Positions 25,003 through 33,098 of a stretch of 48,928 nt of DNA are shown piece after piece. The notes under the pieces were generated by a model that was given only the letters and a program-made list of their open reading frames with translations, made no database searches and was not told the origin of the DNA. Numbering within the stretch: position 1 is the first letter of the stretch; every line of letters starts with the position of its first letter. The stretch comes from Salipiger thiooxidans (GTDB lineage Bacteria; Pseudomonadota; Alphaproteobacteria; Rhodobacterales; Rhodobacteraceae), in contig NZ_FNAV01000025.1 of the NCBI RefSeq assembly GCF_900102075.1, positions 1 through 48,928 on the forward strand, given 5' to 3'. The position numbers and the translations under genes were made by a program.

Positions 25003-25665
25003 CTAGTCACTCAACCTTTCATATTCCAGATATCCGAGCGGCTCGCCCGCCCATTGCCGGGCCCGGACGATGGTGCCGCTGCCCAAAAGCCAGTAGCGAT
25101 TCTCGAAGACCCGCTCGACGCCGGTGCAGGTCTCGTCGATCTGGGTGGCCTGGACCTGCGTCAGGTAGGCCCCGACCGCGACCCGTTCGGGCCGCTGCGC
25201 GTAGTCGCAGACATAGCTTTCCGCGACGATGTGATTCTCGCCGTCGAGCATGCGGTGGATGCGCACCGCCTGCGTCCGGCGCCCCGCCAGCGCCTCGTGC
25301 ACCTCGCCGAGATCGGCGTTCATCAGGTCGCCGCCAAGCCCGCGCGTCCCCGACAGCACGCCGTCCTGCAGCAGCAGGAACTCGTTGTTCACCGACAGCC
25401 AGGTGACCGTGTCACCGTTGCGCTCTTCGGCGAAGAAGGGCGATTCCACGTTCTCCCGAGCCGGCACCGTCAGCAGGATGGTCGGCCGGCCGATCTGCGC
25501 CAGCAGCTCCGGCGTGAGCGCGGCACGCACGTTTCCACGATCCTCTTCGCCCTGCCACAGCCTCTTGATGGGCGTGTTCCAGAAGTCCGAGAACTGGTTG
25601 TGCTCCGGGCTGCAGCCGGCGATCAGGAGCGCCGCGAGCAGCGGCAGCGTCGGCAGTAATCTCAT
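25003..25665 (-). CDS. yjbF: YjbF/GfcB family lipoprotein
   Basis: 220 aa from ATG 25665, which overlaps the stop of the YjbH gene as ATGA. The signal ends in LIAGC, with Cys18 as the lipid-modified residue. The mature part, with FWNTPIKRLWQ near residue 30 and a GCxxC-free beta-rich body, fits the group 4 capsule lipoprotein family (YjbF, GfcB). In E. coli these proteins are needed for capsule or Yjb polysaccharide secretion, but their biochemistry is not settled. The gene is in one operon with yjbH upstream and probably the YjbE-like gene downstream (114 nt). No YjbG/GfcC gene is between them, unlike E. coli. Confidence 0.88.
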   Translation of the reverse strand: MRLLPTLPLLAALLIAGCSPEHNQFSDFWNTPIKRLWQGEEDRGNVRAALTPELLAQIGRPTILLTVPARENVESPFFAEERNGDTVTWLSVNNEFLLLQDGVLSGTRGLGGDLMNADLGEVHEALAGRRTQAVRIHRMLDGENHIVAESYVCDYAQRPERVAVGAYLTQVQATQIDETCTGVERVFENRYWLLGSGTIVRARQWAGEPLGYLEYERLSD

Positions 25666-27824
25666 CGCCAGAACCGTCCCCATTCGTTCTGCAGCTCGGG
25701 CTGCTGGTAGGCCCGCACCTGCTCGTAGAGACGGGTGTTCATCTCGAGCCGTGCGCCGCCGTCGCGCTGGATCGGCCGGATGGTGCGGGTGATCGAGAGA
25801 TCTGTGCGCGAGCCGGTGAGCGCCGAGAGCGGGATGTGGAAGCGCACGCCCTTGTCGAAGGAGCCCTCACCGAAATCGTCGAAGGAGACATCGGTGAAGG
25901 TGGCGAAGGCGCCGATCCGGATTCCGTTGTCGAATTCGCGGTCGATGCCGATGGTGGCGCCCCAGTCCTCGGCGAGGTAGCGGCCCACGTCCACTTGGTA
26001 GTGGAAGTCGCCCGGCGCGTCGTAATAGGCCGAGGCATGACCGGTCACCACGTCGTAGTCGAGGAAGCCGAGCCCCTGCTCGTATTCGCGCTGCTTGGCG
26101 TAGTTGACCTCAAGCCCGAGCCCGAGGCGGCTGTCCGAGGGTTTCCACAGGATCTCGCCCGAGAGACCGCCGAACATCGGCTCGAAATAGCCCGCGGTGA
26201 CCCGGCCGAAGAGATCCTCTCCGGGACGGAAATACTTGGTCGCGGTGAGGTTGGCGACGGTGAAATCCGCCGCCCCCGCGTAGAGGTTTGCATCCGATCG
26301 CACATGCGGCAGGATCGAGTTCGACCCCGGCAGCCCGCTGATGTTCTCGGCAAGCGACTGCTGGACGCTGCCCTCGAGCACCAGCCCTTGCACCGGCTCG
26401 AAGCTGCCGGCCAGCTGCAGGCCGAAGGCCAGCCGCAGCGGGTTCTCGGGGTCGAAATAGGCGGCGCTCAGATAGGGGCCGAAGCTCCAGTCGTATCGCG
26501 GGAAGGCGCCCTCGGGGACGCCGGTGGCCGCCCCCGGCCCGGAATCCTCGATCCGCGCCCGGGCGAAGCTCTGCCACGAGCCGTCGGGGGCGTGCTCGAG
26601 CTCCTCGAGGTCGCTGCGGTTCACCGTCACCGTCGAGACCGGCATGCCGCCGGGGGTGACGAGGGTGATCTCGAAGCGCTCGACCGAGGCTGGCATAAGC
26701 TGGGTCATGATGCGGGCGGTGCGGCCCACCGCCTGCGCCGGGTAGACCTGCGTGCCGGTGCGCACCGAGGTGCTCGCGGTGCGGGCGTCGACGGCAAAGG
26801 ACTCGAGCACCATGCCGTCGGCGGCGAGGAAGCTCTGCATGTCGCCGCGCAGGATCTGCGTGGCGCCAGCCTGCTGCGTCCAGCCGAGATCGGCGGCGCT
26901 GCCCGGTGCCCTCACCTGCACCGCCCGCGGCGCCTGATCGAGCCCGCCGGGATAGTCGTTCGGGGTCTTGGGATTGAAGGTGTAGGTGAGCCCGACCGCG
27001 AAGGTGGAGCCGTAGAGCCACGCCGCGCTCAGGTCGATATTGTCCTGAATGCGATAGGTCGCGCCGAAGTTGAAGGACGACTTGCGATCGAAATCTATAC
27101 GCCGCTCCTCGGACTCATAGGCATCCGAGGAGTATTCGGCCGAAAGCAGCAAGCGGTCGTTCACCGCATACTGAAGCCCTCCGAAGAACCCCGCATCCCC
27201 ACGGAACCAGTGTCGGGCGTCCAGCTTACCGGTCTGGCCGATGCCATCCTCGCCGTCGGGGCGCGTCTCGAAACGATCACTCAGGATTCCGAGCGGGTTG
27301 GTAAAACCGTTGTAGCTGCCCAAGCGACCCCAGCCTATCCCCCCGGTCGCCCGCAACCTGCCGAAGGTCTTGCTCGCGACAACATACTCGCTCGCGTAAA
27401 CCCCTGTACCGCCGAAGTCTTGGAGTCCCACGGTTATCGCTGGCGTGTGGCGCCCCTCTTCCGCGATGAGATATCGCACATCGAAGCTTCGGTCGTAGTA
27501 CTGATCTTGTGTCCCATAGCCTTCAATGTTCACGTAACGGAACACTCCGGACAGTCGCGGCGTGATCTGGAAGTGCAGCGTGCCTCGACGGGTCTTCTCG
27601 AAAACCCCAAGGGACAGACTAAAGTCCGCATCCTGCATCGGATGCGCCGTCGGCATGTCGAGGATCCCGGGAACGCCCATGAAGCCGAGCACCGGCCGGG
27701 CCCAGGGATCTTCCTGCGGCACCGCGGGCTGCGCGCTGATCGCCAGCACGCAAAGACATGCGGACAGCCGCCGCGCAACCGTCGTCTTCAGGGCCGCTCG
27801 CAACCCGCCTCTCGGAATCGGCAT
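25662..27824 (-). CDS. yjbH: YjbH/GfcD family outer-membrane beta-barrel protein
   Basis: 720 aa. A signal peptide (about 1-36, LCVLAISAQPAVPQ) is followed by the family start LGFMGVPGILDMPTAH and many alternating amphipathic strands with YxxG and aromatic ends, as expected for a large double barrel. YjbH-type proteins are thought to form the outer-membrane exit for Yjb or group 4 capsule polysaccharide. It is the first gene of a minus-strand operon and diverges from manB. Base composition changes inside the gene: 27481-27540 is 48% GC by count while 26521-26580 is 78%, so the N-terminal third may have another history than the rest. Confidence 0.92.
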   Translation of the reverse strand: MPIPRGGLRAALKTTVARRLSACLCVLAISAQPAVPQEDPWARPVLGFMGVPGILDMPTAHPMQDADFSLSLGVFEKTRRGTLHFQITPRLSGVFRYVNIEGYGTQDQYYDRSFDVRYLIAEEGRHTPAITVGLQDFGGTGVYASEYVVASKTFGRLRATGGIGWGRLGSYNGFTNPLGILSDRFETRPDGEDGIGQTGKLDARHWFRGDAGFFGGLQYAVNDRLLLSAEYSSDAYESEERRIDFDRKSSFNFGATYRIQDNIDLSAAWLYGSTFAVGLTYTFNPKTPNDYPGGLDQAPRAVQVRAPGSAADLGWTQQAGATQILRGDMQSFLAADGMVLESFAVDARTASTSVRTGTQVYPAQAVGRTARIMTQLMPASVERFEITLVTPGGMPVSTVTVNRSDLEELEHAPDGSWQSFARARIEDSGPGAATGVPEGAFPRYDWSFGPYLSAAYFDPENPLRLAFGLQLAGSFEPVQGLVLEGSVQQSLAENISGLPGSNSILPHVRSDANLYAGAADFTVANLTATKYFRPGEDLFGRVTAGYFEPMFGGLSGEILWKPSDSRLGLGLEVNYAKQREYEQGLGFLDYDVVTGHASAYYDAPGDFHYQVDVGRYLAEDWGATIGIDREFDNGIRIGAFATFTDVSFDDFGEGSFDKGVRFHIPLSALTGSRTDLSITRTIRPIQRDGGARLEMNTRLYEQVRAYQQPELQNEWGRFWR

Positions 27825-28303
27825 TCCGGAACTCCGCCATTCGACGCGTTCCCGGCCCTGCGGGATTGAACCTGCTCAATACCTGCCGGGAACCCCGGGT
27901 CGCCCCATTCTTGTAGTCTTCCCGCCATTCTCGCGGCTGCGGCGAAGAAGTTCAAATGTCGTGCGGCAGGCGACGAGCATTTCTGTTCCGCCATCGTGAC
28001 CATAATCCCACAAACGCCCAAGGATTGGATCCTCGGAAGTCACGTGTGCCCCCTGCCAGCCGACTGGGGCGAAAAACTCCGGAACCGTCATCGCTTCTTC
28101 GAAGTCCGCCGATAGGGACATGACCATGCCCGCCTCGCCCCTCCGGCTGCGAGAGGGCGCATGCCACCTGAACGACCACGCCACGCCATCACTACCCGAA
28201 AACGGGCGCGACGGCTGGACCTAGCGGCGCCGTCCGCCTAGCCTCACCACGACGCTGGAGCCCCACCCGGCCCCATGACCAAACACAAGGATTCTGCCCC
28301 GGA
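27825..28303. other. Divergent intergenic region between yjbH and manB
   Basis: About 480 nt, lower in GC than manB, presumably with promoters on both strands. A minus-strand ORF (27876-28121, 81 codons from ATG 28121) has a sensible composition (start MSLSADFEEAMTVPEFFAP) and might be a small gene or a remnant. I cannot assign it to a family and its end overlaps nothing. Confidence 0.5.
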
Positions 28304-29701
28304 ATGGCCCCCAAATTCGGCACCAGCGGGCTGCGCGGTCTCGTGACCGAGCTGACCCCCGACCTCGTTTCCGCCCATATCCGAGCCTTTCTCGCCGCCT
28401 GCCCCAATGGCGGCGCGGTGCATGTGGGACAGGACCTGCGGCCCTCGTCCCCGGCCATCGCCGAGGCGGTGATGAGCGCCATCACCGGCGCGGGGCTGAC
28501 CGCCATCGACGACGGCGTGCTGCCGACACCGGCGCTGGCGCTGGCGGCGATGAGGGCGGGCCATGCGGCGGTGATGGTCACCGGCAGCCACATCCCCGCC
28601 GACCGCAACGGGCTGAAGTTCTACCTACCCGGGGGCGAGATATCGAAGACCGACGAGACGGCGATCCTCGCGGCGCTCGACAGCCCCGCCCCCGATGCGG
28701 GGCAGGCCGGCGCCCGGCAGAAAACAGGCTCTGTTCCGGCGCAGGACTACGTGGCGCGCTATGCCGGGGCCTTCGGGCCCGGGGCGCTGGAAGGGCTCCG
28801 CATCGGCGTCTACCAGCACAGTTCGGTGGCCCGCGACGCCATGATCGAGGTCGTCACCGCCCTCGGTGCCGAGGCGGTGCCGCTGGCACGATCGGAGACC
28901 TTCATCCCCGTCGACACCGAGGCGGTAGACCCCAAAACCCGCGACCAGCTCGCGGGCTGGTGCGCCGATCATAACCTCGACGCGCTGATCTCGACCGACG
29001 GCGACGCCGACCGGCCGATGGTCGCCGACGCCACGGGCCGCATCGTGCCCGGCGACGTGCTGGGCGCGCTCACCGCGCGGGCGCTCGGGGCGCAGGTGAT
29101 CTGCACGCCGGTCTCGTCCAACACCATGATCGGCGAGATGCCCGAGTTCGGGACGCTGCACCGCACCCGCATCGGCTCGCCCTTCGTGATCGCCGCCATG
29201 GAGGCGGTGCTGGCCGACGACCCCGCCGCCAAGGTGGTGGGCTACGAGGCCAACGGCGGCTTCCTGCTGGGCTTCACCGCCGAGGCTCCCGCGGGCCCGC
29301 TGCCGCCGCTGATGACGCGCGATTGCCTGTTGCCGATCCTCGCGCCGCTGGCGCTGGCCCGCGCCGGGGGCAAGGACCTCGCAGCGCTGGTCGCCGCCCT
29401 GCCGCCGCGCTTCACCGCCGCCGACCGGCTGACCGGGGTCGAGCCGGAGACCGCGCGGGCCTTCCTCGCCGAGCTCGACGGCGACGCCGCGGCCCGGGCG
29501 GCCTTCTTCGACGGGCTGGGCCCGGAGACGGAGGTCGATCGCACCGACGGGCTGCGGCTGCGCTTCGCCAGCGGCGACGTGATCCACCTGCGCCCCTCGG
29601 GCAACGCACCGGAATTCCGCTGCTACACCGAGGCGGCGAGCCCCGCCCGCGCCGAAGACCTTCTCGCCAGCCATCTCGGGAAGCTACGCGCGCGGCTCTG
29701 A
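28304..29701 (+). CDS. manB: Phosphomannomutase (alpha-D-phosphohexomutase family)
   Basis: 465 aa. It should turn mannose-6-phosphate into mannose-1-phosphate for ManC. FGTSGLRG is at residues 5-12. The active-site loop is VTGSHIPADRNG with the phosphoserine Ser95; most relatives have TASHNP here. The metal loop is TDGDADRP (about 231-238) and the sugar-specificity loop is NGGFLLG. RPSGNAPEFRCY at the end binds phosphate. The gene is followed by manC after 189 nt, which supports mannose over glucose as substrate. A phosphoglucomutase activity cannot be ruled out. A 10-bp hairpin lies just after the stop. Confidence 0.9.
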   Translation: MAPKFGTSGLRGLVTELTPDLVSAHIRAFLAACPNGGAVHVGQDLRPSSPAIAEAVMSAITGAGLTAIDDGVLPTPALALAAMRAGHAAVMVTGSHIPADRNGLKFYLPGGEISKTDETAILAALDSPAPDAGQAGARQKTGSVPAQDYVARYAGAFGPGALEGLRIGVYQHSSVARDAMIEVVTALGAEAVPLARSETFIPVDTEAVDPKTRDQLAGWCADHNLDALISTDGDADRPMVADATGRIVPGDVLGALTARALGAQVICTPVSSNTMIGEMPEFGTLHRTRIGSPFVIAAMEAVLADDPAAKVVGYEANGGFLLGFTAEAPAGPLPPLMTRDCLLPILAPLALARAGGKDLAALVAALPPRFTAADRLTGVEPETARAFLAELDGDAAARAAFFDGLGPETEVDRTDGLRLRFASGDVIHLRPSGNAPEFRCYTEAASPARAEDLLASHLGKLRARL

Positions 29702-29707
29702 GCCCGT

Positions 29708-29735
29708 CCGTCACCGGATCTGTCCCCGGTGACGG
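29708..29735 (+). terminator. Perfect 10-bp hairpin between manB and manC
   Basis: CCGTCACCGG (29708-29717) and CCGGTGACGG (29726-29735) form a perfect stem with an 8-nt loop, starting 6 nt after the manB stop. There is no T-run, so it may be a factor-dependent terminator, an attenuator or an RNA-stability element rather than a simple intrinsic terminator. Confidence 0.45.
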
Positions 29736-29890
29736 CACCTCCGTCACGAGGGGCCGGAGCCGTTGCGTGTTTCGGCCGCACATGTGCCGCCGGCGCAACT
29801 TTAGAGTGAGCACGGGCGCACCCGCGGTTGCCATACTCCTCCGCCCTGTTAACGGTTCCGAAAACGGATCTCCGAACCAAGAGTATCACG

Positions 29891-31333
29891 ATGACTCCCA
29901 AAAGCATTACGCCCGTCCTCCTGTGCGGCGGCTCCGGCACGCGGCTCTGGCCGCTGTCGCGCAAATCCTACCCCAAGCAGTTCGTACCGCTGATGGGCGA
30001 AGAGACCCTGTTCCAGGCCTCGGCGAAGCGGCTTTCGGGCACCGGTGACGCGCTCACCTTCCAATCGCCGCTGGTGCTGACCAATTCCGACTTCCGCTTC
30101 ATCGTGACCGAGCAGCTGATGGCCGCGGGCATCAACCCCGGCGCCATCCTGATCGAGCCTGAAGGCCGCAACACCGCTCCCGCGATCCTCGCCGCCGCCC
30201 TGCATGTCGCGGCAAGCGATCCGGACGCGGTGATGCTGGTGGCGCCGTCAGATCACGTGGTGCCCGATGCGGAGGCCTTCCATGCCGCCGTGGCCCAGGG
30301 CCTCGCCGTGGTCGAGGACGGCGATCTCGTGACCTTCGGCATCGCCCCCGACCGCCCCGAGACCGGCTACGGCTATCTCGAGTTGTCGGCGAAGCCCTCC
30401 GGATCCGGCTTGCCGGTGAAGCTCTCGCGCTTCGTCGAGAAGCCCGATGCCGCCCGCGCCGAGGAGATGCTTGCCGCCGGAACCTACATGTGGAACGCTG
30501 GCATCTTCCTGTTCCGGGCCCGCGACATCATCGCCGCCTTCGAAGCGCACAGCCCGTCGCTGATCGCCCCGGTGCAGGCCGCGCTCGCCGATGCCCTTCC
30601 CGATCTCGGCTTCCTGCGCCTCGCGCCGGGGCCGTGGAGCGGCGCCGAGGACATCTCGATCGACTATGCGGTGATGGAGCGCGCGCCGAACCTGTCGGTG
30701 GTGCCCTTTACCGCCGCGTGGTCCGACCTCGGCGGCTGGGACGCGGTCTGGCGCGACAGCGGCCCAGACGCGGCCGGCGTGGTGACCTCGGGGGGCGCCA
30801 CCGCCATCGACTGCGAGGACACGCTGCTGCGCTCGGACAGCGAGCGGCTCGAGGTGGTGGGCATCGGCCTGAAGAACGTCATGGCCATCGCGATGAACGA
30901 CGCGGTGCTGGTGGCCGACCTGAGCCGGGCGCAGGACGTGAAGAAGGCGGTCGACGCGCTGAAGGCGAAGGGGGCAGCGCAGGCCACGTCCTTCCCCAAG
31001 GACCACCGGCCCTGGGGCTGGGTCGAGACGCTGGTGACCGGCAGCCGCTTCCAGGTGAAGCGAATCGTCGTGCATCCCGGCGCCTCGCTGTCGCTGCAGT
31101 CGCACTTCCACCGCTCCGAACACTGGGTCGTGGTGCAGGGCACCGCGCGGGTGACCCGGGACGACGAGGTCAGCCTGCTGACCGAGAACCAGTCGATCTA
31201 CCTGCCGCTCGGCTGCGTGCACCGGCTGCACAACCCCGGCAAGGTGCCGATGGCGCTGATCGAGGTGCAGACCGGCACCTATCTCGGCGAGGACGACATC
31301 GTGCGCTACGAGGATGCCTATGCGCGGAGCTGA
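29891..31333 (+). CDS. manC: Mannose-1-phosphate guanylyltransferase / mannose-6-phosphate isomerase (bifunctional)
   Basis: 480 aa from ATG 29891, which matches the normal family start; the frame to 29828 is rejected. The N-terminal nucleotidyltransferase domain has LLCGGSGTRLWPLSRKSYPK (10-29), FVEKPD and the sugar loop. The C-terminal cupin domain (about 360-470) has HPGASLSLQSHFHRSEHWV, the metal-binding isomerase motif. It makes GDP-mannose from mannose-1-phosphate and GTP and can supply mannose-6-phosphate from fructose-6-phosphate. The product feeds Gmd/Fcl and any mannosyltransferase. It is grouped with manB and ugd. Confidence 0.96.
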   Translation: MTPKSITPVLLCGGSGTRLWPLSRKSYPKQFVPLMGEETLFQASAKRLSGTGDALTFQSPLVLTNSDFRFIVTEQLMAAGINPGAILIEPEGRNTAPAILAAALHVAASDPDAVMLVAPSDHVVPDAEAFHAAVAQGLAVVEDGDLVTFGIAPDRPETGYGYLELSAKPSGSGLPVKLSRFVEKPDAARAEEMLAAGTYMWNAGIFLFRARDIIAAFEAHSPSLIAPVQAALADALPDLGFLRLAPGPWSGAEDISIDYAVMERAPNLSVVPFTAAWSDLGGWDAVWRDSGPDAAGVVTSGGATAIDCEDTLLRSDSERLEVVGIGLKNVMAIAMNDAVLVADLSRAQDVKKAVDALKAKGAAQATSFPKDHRPWGWVETLVTGSRFQVKRIVVHPGASLSLQSHFHRSEHWVVVQGTARVTRDDEVSLLTENQSIYLPLGCVHRLHNPGKVPMALIEVQTGTYLGEDDIVRYEDAYARS

Positions 31334-31495
31334 AATGCTCCGCTTTCTGCCGGGAGGACCGGTCAGGGGTCTTCGCCGATTGAGATCGGCATCCTCGATG
31401 GTTAAACCGGATCTGCCGTTCCGGACGTCACGGCCAGCCACAGGCAATGCTGTGCCGGACATCGAAGACAACCTGTTTCCAAAAGGGATTTGGAC

Positions 31496-32662
31496 ATGAA
31501 GATCGCAGTCGCAGGCCTGGGCTACGTGGGGCTCTCGAACGCCGTTCTGCTGGCGCAGAACCACCCGGTCACGGCGCTGGACGTGTCAGAGGAGCGGGTC
31601 GCGCTGGTCAATGACTGCAAGAGCCCGATCGTCGATGCCGAGATCGAGGACTACCTCGCCAACCGCACGCTCGACCTCACGGCCACCACCGATCCCGAGA
31701 AGGCCTATGTCGACGCCGACTACGTCATCGTCGCCACCCCCACCAACTACGACACCAAGTCGAACTACTTCGACACCTCCAGCGTCGAGACGGTGATCCG
31801 CCAGGTCATCGCGGTCAATCCCCGCGCCACCATCGTCATCAAGTCGACCATCCCCGTGGGCTACGTGCGCAGCGTCCGCCGCGAGCTGGAGACCGACCAG
31901 GTGATCTTCTCGCCGGAATTCCTCCGCGAGGGCCGGGCGCTCTACGACAACCTCCACCCTTCGCGCATCATCGTGGGCGAGCGCTCGGAGCGCGCCAAGG
32001 TCTTTGCCGACCTGCTGCTCGAGGGCGCCGTCACCAAGGAGGTCGAGGTTCTCTTCACCGACCCCGACGAGGCCGAGGCGATCAAGCTCTTCGCCAACAC
32101 CTACCTCGCCATGCGGGTGGCCTTCTTCAACGAGCTCGACAGCTACGCGCTGGCGGGGGGCATGGACAGCCGCCAGATTATCGACGGCATCAGCCTCGAT
32201 CCGCGCATCGGCGGGCATTACAACAACCCCTCCTTCGGCTACGGCGGCTACTGCCTGCCCAAGGACACCAAGCAGCTCCTGGCCAACTACAGCCACGTGC
32301 CGCAGAACCTGATCCGCGCCATCGTCGACGCCAACCGCACGCGGAAGGACTTCCTGTCGGACCAGATCCTGATGCGCGGACCCAAGGTGGTGGGCATCTA
32401 CCGGCTGGTGATGAAGGCGGGCTCGGACAACTTCCGCCAGAGCTCGATCCAGGGGATCATGAAGCGGCTAAAGGCCAAGGGCATCGAGGTCATCGTCTAC
32501 GAGCCGGTGCTGAAGGAGCCCGACTTCTTCCGCAGCCGCGTCGTGAACGATCTCGAGGCTTTCAAGGCCGAGGCCGATCTCATCGTCGCCAACCGCCTGA
32601 CCGACGAGATCACCGAGGTCTCGGACAAGGTCTTCACCCGCGACCTCTTCGGCGCCGACTGA
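31496..32662 (+). CDS. ugd: UDP-glucose 6-dehydrogenase
   Basis: 388 aa from ATG 31496, with AGGGA at 31484-31488; the TTG at 31490 is too near the ribosome site. It oxidises UDP-glucose twice with NAD to UDP-glucuronate. The Rossmann loop [11 protein letters not shown] is at 6-16, IKSTIPVGY at about 116, and the catalytic Cys253 is in [14 protein letters not shown]. The length and many blocks ([22 protein letters not shown]) closely follow the short enterobacterial Ugd. This differs from the longer rhizobial type and may indicate transfer of a capsule-type gene. It gives the polymer a uronic acid. It is 162 nt after manC. Confidence 0.96.
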   Translation: MKIAVAGLGYVGLSNAVLLAQNHPVTALDVSEERVALVNDCKSPIVDAEIEDYLANRTLDLTATTDPEKAYVDADYVIVATPTNYDTKSNYFDTSSVETVIRQVIAVNPRATIVIKSTIPVGYVRSVRRELETDQVIFSPEFLREGRALYDNLHPSRIIVGERSERAKVFADLLLEGAVTKEVEVLFTDPDEAEAIKLFANTYLAMRVAFFNELDSYALAGGMDSRQIIDGISLDPRIGGHYNNPSFGYGGYCLPKDTKQLLANYSHVPQNLIRAIVDANRTRKDFLSDQILMRGPKVVGIYRLVMKAGSDNFRQSSIQGIMKRLKAKGIEVIVYEPVLKEPDFFRSRVVNDLEAFKAEADLIVANRLTDEITEVSDKVFTRDLFGAD

Positions 32663-33098
32663 CGAGACCGCCCCTGCGCCCCTGCGGCCCTCCGGATACA
32701 GCCTGCCCGATGCGTTGCATGCGACGCGTCGGCACGCTTGCCATGACCTGCGGGAAGCGGGTATTCCGCCCGGGCACTAAGTCTGTGTAAAGGCTTTGCG
32801 TGTAGGAAGGCGGCGCCCGCGGGGCGCTGTCCGGGGGCGATACGGGGCAGGACCGGCGCGGTACGGACAAAGGCCCCCGCCCTTTCGGTTCCCCATCCGC
32901 CCCGGACGGCACGGCCCCTGCGGCACGGCACCGCCCACCGGCGATCCGCACCGGTGATCCGCACTGGCACGGGAACGGACGACACCCACGGGAACGGGCG
33001 GCCCCGCGCCGCCTCTTCCCATCCCGGCCCGCCGCGGCCCGCGCAGACCGGACCACCCGACCCATTCAGACCACCCAGACCCAGAAGCAACAGGCCCC
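32663..33098. other. GC-rich intergenic region upstream of the RTX protease
   Basis: 436 nt without a credible gene. It contains short tandem-like repeats: GATCCGCAC at 32943-32951 and 32956-32964, and repeated ACGGGAACGG further on, plus an imperfect palindrome around the TGCATGCG centre at 32716-32723. It presumably carries the protease promoter. The minus-strand ORFs here are Arg/Pro-rich shadows. Confidence 0.55.

Noticed and set aside
25836..27869. 677-codon plus-strand ORF opposite yjbH
   Set aside because: Low-complexity shadow; yjbH on the other strand has a signal peptide and family start.
32663..33098. Minus-strand ORFs in the gap before the protease
   Set aside because: They are Arg/Pro/Gly-rich, overlap the 3' end of ugd and have no start signals.
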